A stretch of DNA of 64,000 nt from Deuterostichococcus epilithicus (Eukaryota > Chlorophyta > Trebouxiophyceae > Prasiolales > Stichococcaceae), in contig JAVTLE010000008.1 in assembly GCA_033439295.1 (NCBI GenBank), forward strand, positions 806,001 to 870,000, read 5' to 3'. Position numbers and translations under genes: made by a program. The notes beneath the pieces are model-generated. The model had not been told where the DNA came from. It worked only from the letters and a program-made list of their open reading frames with translations, and ran no database searches. Every line of letters begins with the position of its first letter. Within the stretch, counting starts at the first letter, position 1. Below are positions 41,175-57,695 of the stretch, in pieces.

Positions 41175-44100
41175 TCACAGCGTGAGCCCCGCAATCTCGT
41201 CTGGCGCAAAATCCACCCGCTGCCGCAACACATGCCGCACGTCTTCCGCACCTAGGCGCCAGCCCATTGGGCCGCCCACCTCACCCCAATACTCTGTTAC
41301 CTCCTCCACCGCTTCCAGGCTCAGCAACGTCGCCTTCTGCGACAGCAGGCGTCACCCAACCGATGTGAGAAATAGCTCCGAGCACCACAGATTGAAACCA
41401 GAATTGTACCAGTAGGTGCACTGGAGGACAGAACATCAGGCGACGTCAAGAGCCGTCCCTCAGAAGCGGACCTGCGTCAGCTCTGCGAACTTGTCGCGCA
41501 CGGGCCGCTGTGTCAGCTCGCCGGCGTAGGCGACCAGCGCGCGGACATCGCGATCCAGCTGCAGCCCGCCCAGCTGGCTGAAGCGCTTGGTCGCCAGGAT
41601 GGCGTCCACGCCTGCGCATCAACACATGTTGGGGTCGACTGCTGAGAGGAGCACGTGCCAAGATAAGTTTCCAGAGCAGAAGCAGGCTGCGGTTCAGGCG
41701 CATCACCACAGGTCCGACTTGCCGAAGACGGAGTGCAGCAAATCTACCTGGCGCAAATTTTGAAGGCATGCATTCGACTCACGCTTGGCGACGTCGGTGA
41801 GTACGAGAGCGACGAGCGCGTCGTAGTTCTTGGGCGTCAGCAGCTGCTGCAGGCCCGACAGCGCCGCGTCGAGCGCCCCCGCCAGGCCCTGTACCCACGC
41901 TTCGCTGACGTCCTCTCCGCCATACTCTGACACCTCGTAGCTGATGCTCGCCAGCCCGTCCAGCGTCGGTCTGCGGCGAGTACAGTACGAGTAACCAACA
42001 GGTTGGCGCTGCCCGCTGAGCCGCAGAATCACGAGCGCCAAGAAGTATGCTTTGGCGCTGGAGTCACTGGAAGCAGTGAAGTAAGCTAGGGAGGGCGCGA
42101 GACGCGCCACGAGTCACTGCCACCAGCTGTTCAGGACAACGCAATCCATTCCTTCACCAGCTGCAAGTGGAGCCTCCCCTGACACGTGAGCCGCCATGGC
42201 ATGTTTCTGTTACCCCTCAACACCGGCAGGCTGCTGCGCACCGCAGGCGGGAGGCCAGGGCGCCGGCAAGCGCCGCCAGCGCCCACGAGGCGAGCGCGCT
42301 GAAGTCTGCCGAGGTCTTCGCCAGGTCCGCCAGCACGGAGCGCACCTGCTCCCGCTCCCCCGCGCCGCCGAAGACCTGCATCGCGCCGTCCTCCAACTCC
42401 CCCCGCAGCTTCAGCACGTACCTGCGACAGGAGCAGCTCACAGACTGGTCGATGCGACACATTGTATGGGGTACAAACTGCTGCCGCGGCTTCAGCACAC
42501 TTGGCCTGAGCGGCGCACTCCAGCGTTCCGACCATGCAAAGCTGCTGCGACGACAGCAAGTCCTTGGGTCGGAAGGCCTGAGGTCGCTGCCTCCAGGGCA
42601 CGGACGCCATCAATCCGTACGGATGTGTTGCAGGCCGCCAGATCGAGGCTCCGAGACTCACCAGGAGCTGACTTCGGCGTCGTTGATGTACGCCGCCTGC
42701 GTCGCCGCCGCGCTGGTGCCGGACGCCACGGCGTCGGCTGCGTGCGAAGCGTCCGCCTGCAGCAGCTTCGGCGCCACGTTCTGCAGCCATGCAGCAGAGA
42801 CTAATGAGTCCTGTGCGATTTTAGAACCTTGCGTCACACCCACAGATAGGTTCTGACATGCCCCATACGTTGCAGCCCTTGCAGCACTTCACAAGATGTC
42901 ATCGACCTTCGATGGACACCTCTGGCCCATGCCGGCCTGTGGCATCTGCCGCAATCACCTCCAGCTTGGAGCGCAGCTGGGGGCTGACGGCGGAGCCGAG
43001 CAGCGCGTTGGCCTGGCCCAGCACGGCGCACACACAGGCGGCCGAGGCGGTGCCCAGCGCCCGCCGCCCGCAGCGCGCCAGCACGAAGAACACATCGTCC
43101 ACCTGACATTCGTACCACTTTTCTTGGTTCAGGCGCTGTCCAGCAGAGCGCCTCGCAAGGCCCCGGCGCACTCTGAAATCGCTTGCCATGGCAGCTCAAG
43201 CCGCAGAGCAGCACCTTGTCCCGTCATGGGTGCCGACCTTGGCCATCATATCTAGCCGTCACACCATGGGCTGCAGATTGCGTACCATGCTGCTGGTGAG
43301 GCCGCCGGGCAGGTGCTCCCGGATGGCGATGGCCTTGTGCACATCCTCCTCCATCACGAACTCCTCCATGGCCACGTAGTAGTTTAGCAGCTCCCGCACC
43401 GCAACGTTGAAGGCGCCGCCCCTACGAGTTGAGATTGCTTATTGTGTCTCTCACTGGAGCTGGAATGGCGGCAGCGCTGCAGCATTGCAGCCGATGCCAC
43501 ACCGGCGGCCAAATGGCAACTTCTCGTTTCCTGTTGAAGCCAGCAGCCCGGCTGATGTCTCACAACTTGACCCTGGCAGGCACCTGAAGGCATTGTGACG
43601 GGCGGCGGACAGCGGCGCAGGCGCGACGGCATCGCCCATCTTGGCCAGCATGAACTGGTTGTACTCCTCCGCCCGCTGCACCAGCAGCAGCATCTCCTCC
43701 AGGAAGCGTTCCACCTGCGGTGAGTTCACCACAAATGCCTTGCACCCTTTCGACTTCGAGCACAGACAGCATATGTCTCTCGCTAGCAGCGACACCTCCT
43801 CCAAGCCGCCGTCCACCCGCGGCAGGCATCTAGAAAGACTCTCTTTCCGCCCTCTGCACCGCAAACATCACGACTCTGTCCTGCTTCTGCTCTTTCTCAT
43901 AGACTGTGGACGTGCGGCAGACGCACCCTGTCATGCATGACCAGGAGCTCTCCTGACATGGCCTGGCCTTGTCGAAGCCTGTCTGCATAATGGCAGTATT
44001 GGCCTGTCCTGTTCACACCTCTCGCGGGTCGATGGCGGCGGCGTCGGGAACACCAGCGACGCCCTTCTTCTGATTGATGCTTTTCACCATGCGGCCAAAC

Positions 44101-46019
44101 TGCCGGATGCTAATATACCGCTGCAGGATGCGCGCTCCGGCCGCATCACACTGCACCCAAGACGACTCGGAAGTTGTAAGTAGTGCACCCCTCCAAAACG
44201 TGCAGCATGGGGGACAAAGGATCCTGAAATTGGTCACAAAGCTCGCACACCTTCAGCGCACCAAGCAAAGAGTCCCTGCGTGGCTGGCAGGAGTCGCACT
44301 TGGCCGTGGAGCTCCGAGATGACGCTCAGCAGCGCCTCGGCGCCAAAGGCCGTCCGCAGGAAGCCCTCGTTTTCCTCCACCGCGACCGCAACGTCCTTGA
44401 ACAGCGCGGTAGCCGCCTCCACGAAGTCAGAGCCGCCGTCTGTGCCTGTGCAGCAACGCAGGTGGCAGCAACTCTCTAGGTTTCACCGGCAACTGTGGCT
44501 GTCCAATGCGCGGTGGCCGTCACTGCACTGTGGGGGTGGCCTGATGCTTGAGACGTGTGGAGGGGGTAGCAGCAGCCAGCCGTGCTGCTGCAAGCGCGAG
44601 CATCAGGCTGCGCACCGGCCTCGACAAGAGTGTTGTAGCCCTCCTGCGCCCGCTCCGAGATCAGTCGACACAGGTACTGCTGGAATTCCTGGAGCCCCTC
44701 ATCCTGCACCACACGCAAGCGGAAGGGTCGGGCCACCGCGCGGGGCATCGAGATCAGATGACATTGCAAAAGGCGGTGACTTGTGAATGCACAGCAACAA
44801 GAGCGCCACTGCCCAGGTGCAAGCCCGACCTGCATGCGCAGCGGGCGGTACAGCCGAGTGAAGCGCACGACGTCCTCGTGCTTGCGGCCCGCGATGGCGT
44901 CCGCCAGCTTGGCTCGCACTGTGCCACCCAGCTTCTGCTTCGCCTCCATCAGGATCTGCGGCGGCACACGCTGCAGCTCGGATCCGCTTGGCTTGACGCC
45001 GGTGTCAAGGGCTGGCCTGCTCTGCCTGCCATCGGGCGGGATCCTCCCGCCGTGCACATATCTGCAGGCGGGTCCTCATGCCGCCTCGACCTCCAGGAAA
45101 CAAATTTGTGCATCTGCACAGCACAGACAGCGAGTGCTGCTGACCTGCTCCTGCTCAACCGCCTGCTGGCCATCGCCATCGCGCACGGGCCCATACTTGT
45201 CCTCCAAGTCCATGAAGGTGTCGACATATCCGGCCGCCGCCTCAAAGTCGCCGCTGTCGAGTGCCTCCCTGCGGTTGTGATGCCACGTCAAGCGCTGATT
45301 GCGCATGGTGTGGCGGCGTGACGCAGGGCTGACGTGAAGGGTCCGTCTGGCACGTGCGCTGCATGCATTGATCCATGCTGGGCATGTGCGAAAGCGAAAA
45401 AGGGGCATGTGAGCAGCGGCGACAGCCGTCTGCTCTCACCGGACGCCGTAGATGCAGTTGCTGCGGTCCACGATGACGTTGATGGTGGCCAGCGTGTCGC
45501 GCACGTGCGACTGCGCGGCGTCCAGCTCGCGCACCTTGCTGCTCACGCGCTCCGACAGCTGCGAGGTGTTGGCGACGCCCGCCGCCAGCGATTCCGCGTC
45601 CGCCCGCACCACCTCCAGCATCTGCTCTCAGGAATGGCGGTCCATGACAACATCATTCAGATCATTCTCGGCCTGTTGCCCGCCGGCTGGCGCCCAATGT
45701 GATGTTGTGCACAACAGGCAGCATTACGGTGCGGCCCCATCCGCCAATAGCCGAGCCGCCCCGCAGGCTTTGACCCCGATCGATTTCCAGGCGTACCTCC
45801 GCCGTGGAGCTCTGCAGTGTGACGAGGCTGCCCTCCAGGGTGCTGCGCTTGGACAGCAGGCCCTCCAGCTCCGCATTGACAGAGCGCTCTTTGGCCAGCA
45901 TCTCGTGCAGCAGGCGCGTGATGTCGTTCAGGTTGGTCAGCTCCCGCAGGCTGGCGAGGCCCGTTTCGTGGAAGCCGAGGGGCGGCTGTGCCTGCAGCGG
46001 CGACGCCGGCTGCGCCATA
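41175..46019 (-). CDS. COG4: COG4, conserved oligomeric Golgi complex subunit 4
   Basis: A lobe A subunit of the COG tether for retrograde traffic within the Golgi. The start at 46019 ([20 protein letters not shown]) leads into the coiled coil [20 protein letters not shown]. Then [20 protein letters not shown] (about 45480-45540), [34 protein letters not shown] (about 44360-44400), [40 protein letters not shown], and [20 protein letters not shown] (about 41800-41860). The penultimate coding block is [20 protein letters not shown] to FAELTQ. The last exon ends [20 protein letters not shown] and DEIAGLTL with the stop at 41175, matching the COG4 C-terminus. About 15 introns. An in-frame ATG at 46075 is an alternative start. 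It is head-to-head with V-ATPase B across 641 bp. Confidence 0.9.
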
Positions 46020-46660
46020 ATTCCTGCGGCGCGCCGACCGCTGCAGGAACGTGCGTCAGGTGGCTCGCATAGCAATTAGGGCACACCTGGACTCCCGTAT
46101 CGTGCTGTTGACGTTGCTGCGACCTGGTCAAGCTGAAGCGCGCTTGCGACAGTCAGGTCGCGCGAGGCTTGATCGATCGAGTGAAATTTCTCGGTCAAAT
46201 TCGCGTGCAACGGCGCGACTACGATCCGCTCGTTGCAAAGCACGATCGAAGCAATTTGTCGGATTGCAGACTGGCGAACATGACGACTTGCACGGGTGCA
46301 ATGGCTTTGCGATGCAAAGGGCTTTGATGTGGGGTTGCGAGACGCTGGTCACAGCATCTCCCTCTGACCACTTCGAGGTTCGAGCAGAGAGCACGGTCGC
46401 AGTGCAAGGCAGGATTGCACTGCCAGGACGTGCGTCAGAGCATCCAAACCGAGTGTCGTGCTGCTGGGCGAGCTGCACACCCCGACCCACCCTGGGTCCG
46501 TGGATAGTCACGGCATCGAGAAATAGGTCAGCTCCGATTTCACCGGTCGTACACGAATCGCAGGCCCAGTCAAAGTCGCAGTAGCGAGTTTGTGTTGATC
46601 AGCGTCTCAGGAAAGCGCGAGTCCCTCCCGTGCCGCGCGTCAGAGCCTTCGCTTGCCGAG
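46020..46660. promoter_or_regulatory. Divergent upstream region of COG4 and V-ATPase B
   Basis: 641 bp, expected to contain both promoters. A COG4 start at 46075 is possible. Nothing else is recognised. Confidence 0.45.
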
Positions 46661-50862
<4,202 letters not shown>

Positions 50863-50933
50863 TGTGATTCTATGAATAGACGTGCAGCCTGAATTGATTG
50901 AGGGATGCTTGCATGAAGGTTATTTAAGAGTGA

Positions 50934-50938
50934 TGTAA
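50934..50938 (+). terminator. Candidate TGTAA poly(A) signal of V-ATPase B
   Basis: TGTAA, the usual chlorophyte poly(A) signal, lies 72 bases after the stop codon. Most other genes here lack a copy near the stop. Confidence 0.5.
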
Positions 50939-51300
50939 TGGATCATTCAAATGCGAGGTATCAAGAAGGGAGATCTCAAAAGGAGAGATGTTGCGCTGCT
51001 CTTGCAGTGTCAGCATATCACCAGGGTGCACACAGAGATTAGGCCAGGGCAGCGTAGCTCAATAAACTCTCCAGCTTGTGGCATGGACACCAGCAGCGCG
51101 TGAGTCCGGCGCCTCCGCAAGCATGCTGGCGGCCGATAGAGCACCTGAAGCATAAGGGCGCTAGGCCTGGCATGGCGGAACTCACGCACATCCTCGCCCA
51201 CGACTCGTCAGGCGAGCCATCTTGCTTGTCCAAGCATGCCGCGCACCTCCTTGCCCAAACTTTGACATGGCCCTGCACATCATGTCGTGGCGCACCGGCT

Positions 51301-51348
51301 GCACTGCCGCTGCTATGAGCCCCCTGCACTGCTGCTGCTATGAGCCCC
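51301..51348. repeat. 25-bp tandem repeat, two copies
   Basis: GCACTGCYGCTGCTATGAGCCCC occurs at 51301 and again at 51326, immediately before the decayed V-ATPase B fragment. Confidence 0.85.
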
Positions 51349-51413
51349 GCCGGCATTACTGAAAAGACGCTGGACGCATTTTGACCAGCGCGACAGCGCC
51401 AAGGACGTCTGAT
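51346..51413 (+). pseudogene. Decayed copy of the 3' end of V-ATPase subunit B
   Basis: This 68-bp stretch aligns with the last codons of V-ATPase B (about 50800-50865). AAGACGCTGGACGCATTTTG parallels AAGACATTGGACGCCTTCTA, and CAGCGCGACAGCGCCAAG is identical in both. The copy has an in-frame stop and no obvious remainder of the exon, so it is a non-functional fragment about 0.5 kb downstream of the parent gene. Confidence 0.8.
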
Positions 51414-51644
51414 CAATGGTCGGGGGAGAGGCATATTGCAGTGAGCTCGCAGGTTTATATTCAGGGCAATACCAGGCGCGCCGTCATGCAAGCTGTTTGT
51501 GAAAAAGCCAGACCATCGCAAGCTGCAAGTAATTTTGTGGAAGAACGTCAAGAACCAGCCACTGCGGACCCATATCCAGAGTATTGCTGTCGCCTCCTCC
51601 TGCAAAGATGAGCAGCCGATTGCAGTGCATGACCATCCCTATTT

Positions 51645-54600
51645 TCAGCTGAGCCCGACAACCTTCCCAGTCTCGAAGTCGATATCGATCTGCAAACAAA
51701 GAACCCGTGAGTCAGGGCATTTGCACAGAAGCGCAGCGGGATCATGCAGCCTCTGGCAGCCTTGGCACGTTCATAATTGCGCAAAAGGCCGGCAGGGCAG
51801 GCACTCACATCGTAGAAGCATGGTCGCGTCGGCAAGCCAGGAATTCCTGCACAGCAGCAGATGCATTGCTCTGATCTCATGTCTCGAAAACCACAGAACG
51901 TGGCATGCTGACAGCAAGATGCAAGGCAAATGTGCGGTCTGGGGTACCTGGCATGTCGCCCACCAGGGGGTACAAGAACCCGGCGCCGATGGAGGCACGA
52001 ACCTGCGCGCCAGCAGCGGTGCTGAAGAACCGCTTTCCGGGGAAGCCCAGCAGGCATCAAACCAGCCCAGCACAGCATGCTCAGATCATACACATGCAAG
52101 GCGGCAATGCGACCACGGCAATGCCCTTACCTCTCGGATGGGCAGCACAAAGCCACTGGGGGCGCCCTTGACGGTGGCGTCCGCGCTGAAGGAGTACTGC
52201 GTTTTGGCCATGCAGATGGGCAGCCCCGCAAAGCCCTGTCGCGTGTACCGCTCGATCTGCGCCTCCGCCTGTGCCGAAAAGTCCACGCTGCCGGCGCCGT
52301 AGCTGGCCGCAATCGCCTCGATCTTGGCCTTGATCGGCTGGTCCAGCTCGTACAGGAACCTGTGCGCCGCAGAAATGAGAACAATCGCTAAGTATGGTTC
52401 CGGCTTGCGGCCGCAGGATTACACTCACCCTGTTAGCCTCGAAAGAATGCCCCAGGATCTATAGTCATGTGAGCGGCCGCCGAAAGAGCCGTCCAGTAAC
52501 TCTGATGAAACGGCAATCCTACCGGTACGGCTGCGCATTGTCAATGAATCCGTTGCAGCACGGATGTCCTGGAACCCACGAAAGCTGCATGTAGGCAGTG
52601 CAGGCACCTGAAGTCGCTGGGCTGCTGGCTGGCCTTGATGACGGCCTTGGCGAGGTCCAGCGCGCCGGCGCCGCCATAGGCGTGGTGCTCCGCCACCATC
52701 GCATCCGCCGCGCCTGCAGTGTCGGTCGCCACCCTCGTTGGCAGAGTGTTCCAGGAGCTCAGTTCACCTTATTTGACTAAGATCCATGCAAAAAGAAGGA
52801 ATGCCTTTCCTCCAGAGAGGCTGTTGGCTGAGAGGCTGATGGCTGCAGCAGCGTGGCGAACAGCGGGTCTCAGCAAGCAGCAGCACCTGCGTCTAGGGCG
52901 GCCTGCCGCACGGCAGTCAGCTCTGCCTCGGTGTCGCTCGTGAAGCGGTTGATGGCCACCACGACGGGGACGCCGTACTGCCGGCTGTTGGCGATGTGGC
53001 GTGCCATGTTGCAGCAGCCGGCGGTCACCAGCTCCACGTTCTCGGTCCGGTATGCACCATCCAGGGGCTTGCCCGCGGTCACAGGCGGCCCACCGCCGTG
53101 CATCTTGAGCGCCCGCACTGCGCGGTATTGAGCACATGAGACGATTAGGTGACCGTCTGCATCGCCAGAGCCCCTCCCAAGGCATACCCCAGGCACCACA
53201 GCATTGCATGACTGACAGGCCGAGCAGCAAATGCACAGCTCTGCTGCATCCCAGAGTGCACAAGCGGCAAGCAGGCAAGAGGCTGGTGCTTTGGCAGAGT
53301 ATGTCGCATTTTGACCTGTGGCGACGACGACGACGCAGCTGGGCTTCAGCCCGCTGGAGCGGCACTTGATGTTGTGGAATTTTTCGGCGCCGATGTCAGC
53401 GCCAAACCCGGCCTCCGTCACCACCAGGCTGCCATACATAGGCACAAACCGGTTGACAGTCAGCTCATGTGGGTGGGACAGAGCAGGACTGCCAGAGAAG
53501 ATGCTAGGCATGTGACGCTTTCTCGGCAAATCAAAGAACATATCAAGGTTTGACTAGACGTAGCAATTAAACAGCACAGGCTGAGCTGGATTGGGAAGGT
53601 TGCATCTTACCCATCGGGGCCCACGAGCTTGAGTGCCAGCAGGTCTGCGACCACCGACGAATTGCCATGCGCGATGTTGGCAAACGGCCCTGCGTGTCAG
53701 AGCCCTTCTCAACCACAGTCCGCGCTTGCTAACCATATGCACGATTGAGCGCTGAAAGCTATCATGCTGATGATAATGTGCTTTGGCCCAGCCTGACACT
53801 GAAAATCGGCGAACAATTCCGTTCACACAGCCCCCTTGCAAGCATGCCGCATGCCAGCAGAAGTGGTGCCGAGGGACGCACCGGCGTGCACAAGGACCGG
53901 CGTCTCCTCCAGGCTCTGCATGAGTGTTGGCTCCAGCGCATCCTTCATCAGCACCGTAAGCGCGCCGCCCGCCCCCAGGTCGTCTGCCGTCACTGGGTCC
54001 CCCGCCTGCTGGGCAGGGGTGGAGGGCAGCATTGAAACCATGTGCGGAAGGAAGGGCGGTCGCATGAACGCGGTCACAGCAGCTGCTCAGGCTAGACTGC
54101 GTGTGCTCAGTGAGGACTACCCAAAAGCACTGCCCTTGGTTGCATCTCTGCTTGCAGAAATTATGTTCAGAGTGTGCGTGGCAGCCGCGGCAGCCGGCAC
54201 CTTGGAGGTGCCGATGACCATGGCGCCAAGCCGGGCGCGCATGTCTCGCAAACTGGTCGCCAGCGCCAGCACTGCCATGATCTCGCTGCAAAACACGCAG
54301 GCGGACGCGTCGCCAGAAAACCCGCTGCGAGCTGTGAATCACAGACGCGATTGACCTGCGCGTGTGGCTGTGCAGGTGCGCGGCAGCGAACACGATTCCT
54401 ACAACACCCAAATGGGCAGGACCACAGGACGTGCTGCGCACAAGCCATGGCCAAATTACTTGCGCACAGCTGGCTGGCACCGCAGCCTACAGCGGTGCAT
54501 TCCCAGCAGCCTGATGGTGCGGTGTCAAGCAATTCCGCAAGCGGCACTTCCGCAAGCGGGTCGGCACCTGGCGACGGCAATGTCGAAGCCGGTGGTGCGG

Positions 54601-56220
54601 GTCATGCCCTTCTCCGTGGGCGACTGCCCCACCGTGATTTGGCGCAGGAAGCGGTCGTTGGTGTCCAGGACACGGCGCCAGGTGATGGCCTCCGGGTCGA
54701 TGTCCAAGCGCACAAACCTGCAGCAATTTGCAACCGGACTTGCGCAAGGAAATCAGGAATTGCCTCCGGGTCGATGTTCAAATGCATCAGCCCGCAGCAA
54801 ATGCGCTTGCGGACGCGCTGATGAATGAGCGTACATGGCGCAACGTGTCGGGAGGCAGATGATGCTTTCCTAGGTTGAGAGCTTGGCGAGTCGCAAGGGT
54901 GGCCCCGGGGGAGGGCGGCGCATGAAGGGTTCTTCTCTTCTGCAATCTCCACAAAGCCACGATGTGCATCCAGCGGACAGACCTGCTGCGCTCCTCCTCG
55001 GTGAGCTCGTCGGGGTCGGTCTTGTCGATGCCCAGCTTCTTGAGCCGCGCGTGCATCACAGGCGCAAATGACTTCTTGCCCTCCCTGCGGCATGGCACCA
55101 GAACAGAGGTTTTGACACCCTGCACGGCTGGAACGCTGCACGCATGATTGCGCCGTGCCAGGCGAGGATGCAAGAGCTCACTTGTTGGGCGGGCACAGGC
55201 GCCGGAACAGCGCGGCATCTGTCTGCGTAGTCTCGTGGAACATGCGCGTGTCGATCGCCGCCGCCAGCAGGTTGTTGGCGGCAGTGATCGCATGGATGTC
55301 GCCGGTCATGTGCAGGTTCATCTCCTGCCAGCAATTTGTCCAATACACGGATGATAGGTACGTTTGCATGGACACTGAGACTGTGAGACTTGATCCAGGG
55401 CATCAAACATAGGTTCATCATGACCGCAATGACCAGCCCACCTCCATGGGGATGACCTGCAAGCACCATGTCACGTTTGAGGTTGAGGTTGAATATTGAA
55501 TATCATCTGCAGGCTGCAGTGCCGGCTCAAGCGAGGCTTGCCCAGTGAAGCCGCTCCCGTGCCTTGGCGGCTCCACGACAGGCGCTTGCAGTGCGCAGTC
55601 GGGGAGGGGAACATGCAGTCACCTGAGAGTAGCCGCCACCAGCCGCGCCGCCCTTGATGCCAAAGGTGGGCCCCTGCGACGGCTGCCGCACGCACGTGAT
55701 AGCTTTCTTACCCAGGTGCGCACCGAGCGCCTGGCTCAGGCCCACCGTGGTGGTGGATTTGCCCTCACCCAGCGGCGTCGGGCTGATGCCGGCCACGACC
55801 ACATACATGCCATTCTGCCGGTCCTTCAGCTTGTCCAGCACGGACAGCTTGACCTGCATCAAGCCATGACATCCGATGCCATCCTTGCAGCATATAACTG
55901 TACGCTCTTCTACGCTCCTCATTCAGCATGCGCTGTGGTGCTGCACGCATGGTCAATGAAAGCGCCACTGGTCAGTATCTTTACCTTCGCCTTCGTGGTG
56001 CCATACAGATCGTAGTCCTCGGGTCCCAGACCGATGCCCGTGGCGACCGTCTCGATGTGCACCGGCTGAACCTACATCGTAGAAGATTGGGTACGCCAGG
56101 TCAGCTTCACGCACCTGCCTGTTTCGACATGTCTCAATGTTGAAATAGACGCTGCACGCGCACCGACTGCGCGATGTCGATGTCGCTGGGGACGGGGCTG
56201 AGGCACTCCAGCTTCCCCAT
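51645..56220 (-). CDS. 10-formyltetrahydrofolate synthetase (monofunctional FTHFS)
   Basis: It makes 10-formyl-THF from formate, THF and ATP. It starts at ATG 56220 ([19 protein letters not shown]), spliced in phase to [20 protein letters not shown]. The P-loop is [20 protein letters not shown] (about 55720-55790), then [60 protein letters not shown] (about 54655-54715), [76 protein letters not shown] and [20 protein letters not shown]. The end is [13 protein letters not shown] with the stop at 51645. The N-terminus resembles the cytosolic plant enzyme, without a clear presequence and without the dehydrogenase/cyclohydrolase domain of animal C1-THF synthase. The intron upstream of the RLDIDPEAI exon holds a decayed duplicate of that exon's start. 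Confidence 0.94.
54687..54835 (-). repeat. Tandem duplication of an FTHFS exon start, second copy decayed
   Basis: Two copies about 74 bp apart. The working copy has the acceptor ctgcag followed by the [12 protein letters not shown] exon. The copy at about 54761-54810, inside the upstream intron, encodes [11 protein letters not shown] in the same orientation, and its acceptor reads ctgcgg, so the AG is lost. The shared core is CATCGACCCGGAGGC. Confidence 0.85.
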
Positions 56221-56755
56221 CGTCCGGTAATGGTACGCAGCACTGCTGGAATGCGGACGCGCAGACGAATGGATCAAGGGATCAGGCTCGGATTCAAATC
56301 CAAATGGCCGCTTGGGTGTCAAAGCTGTGCTTGTGACAGACCAGATAACCGGTGTAAGGCTGCCAGAGTCGACAGCCCTTGGTGCTGAACCGGTTGCTGG
56401 CAGAACAAACCGCCAGGGGGATGTCAGGAGACCTTGCGCGCGCAGGCGCAAGCGGACGAGAGCCAGTCCTGCAACGTTCTGTGGCAATCAGTGCTGTCTG
56501 GGTTGGTTGTAAGATGTGATCGCCAGAGAATCAGCATGTCATCAAAATGCATCTGGCCGAAAATGAAGCCTTCGAGAGTCCCATGTCAGCGAGACAGGTG
56601 CAGACACAAAGCACAAAGCAGCGTCGCGTTGATCAACTTACACCTTGTTTGGTTGCTCGCAAGCCTATCAGTGATCCATAACCGCGGGATCGACGTTGTG
56701 GTCCGGGTGCTCTGGGTCATCCACCTCTGGGACGCCACACGCGATCGGGACGGCC
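56221..56755. promoter_or_regulatory. Divergent upstream region of FTHFS and the SICKLE-like gene
   Basis: 535 bp with no conserved block. The frame of the SICKLE-like start stays open upstream without a better ATG. Confidence 0.4.
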
Positions 56756-57695
56756 ATGCAGGCTGCGGAGGATCGAAGGAAACGCCTTAAGATGATGCGA
56801 CAGGGTGGAGCCGGTGGCCATGTGGTGGACTCAGCGCCAGGTAAGATATCGCCGGGTGCTGCGCTTGGCGCCACCCTGACCTCTTGAGCTTTCAAACGTC
56901 ATTTCAGTCTGGTGAGGGATCGCAGGACCATCCAGTGCGCTAGCAAACCCGCTGGCCGAGCCCGCATCAACTACACCGGCCACACGGCCAAGTTTCAACT
57001 TTTACAGGTGCGCCGTCCGCCGGCCGCACGCTTGATCTCGAAGAATGTCGTGCAGTGCAACCTTTCAATTCGATGAATCCTGGAGTGCAGCGACCCAATG
57101 GCTGCGCTGGACGCCAGTCCTGCCCCCCGGCCTGCCACCCGGCCTCGCGCAGCCCCACAGCACCATGGCGGTGGCGACAGCGTGCCCAGACCACAGGCCC
57201 CACCTCCAGGTGCGATCGTGGCTGTGCTCCTTTCGAAGACTCACGAAAGACACATTGAGCCGAGGCCATTGCGGTGTCGACAAACGATATTGCTTTGCAA
57301 TGTCATCAGCAACCCAGAATCGTTGATCGCAAAGTCAGGAGCGTCATTCAGGCTCGCGCCCCCCTGCAGGTGGGGTCAACCAGTGGCGGCCGCCGCCGCA
57401 GCCGCGACCGCCGCCGGCACGGCCAGGCGCGACAGGCGGCTGGCAGCCCGCTGGGCAGATGACGCGGCCCACGCTGCCGCAGCATCAGATGGCCATGCAG
57501 CGGCCGCCATATCAGCAGCCGCTGTTTGTGGGCAGGCCGGCTGGCCCGCCGCAACACCTGAGCGTGCCGCAGCAGGGGGTGGGCCCCGGTAGGCCGCAAA
57601 GCGGCAGGTTCCCGCCTCGTGGTCCGCCCCCAGGCAGGGGTGGGCCGCGACCAGCTGATGGCGGCAGAGGCAGGGGCAGAGGCGCCGGCAGGTGA
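56756..57695 (+). CDS. SICKLE-like proline/arginine/glycine-rich disordered protein
   Basis: A four-exon model in which every phase fits: 56756-56840, 56926-57007, 57091-57209 and 57370-57695, giving 203 residues. The N-terminus MQAAEDRRKRLKMMRQGG is followed by LANPLAEPAS and RPSFNFYSDPMAALD. This order (charged ERxxRLKxMR start, L-NPL, FxFY-DPMAA) recalls plant SICKLE-type hydroxyproline-rich proteins, which affect miRNA accumulation and splicing in Arabidopsis. The rest is disordered: P/Q-rich (RPPPQPRPPPARPG, QRPPYQQPLFVGRPAGPPQ) and a terminal GRGRGRGAGR tail typical of RNA-binding proteins. The homology is recalled from short motifs, so the family call is tentative; the gene model itself is firmer. 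Confidence 0.68.

Larger units (their letters stand above)
50863..51644. other. Convergent 3' region, V-ATPase B and FTHFS
   Basis: 782 bp with the V-ATPase B poly(A) candidate, a 25-bp tandem repeat, and the decayed V-ATPase B fragment. No intact gene. Confidence 0.55.
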
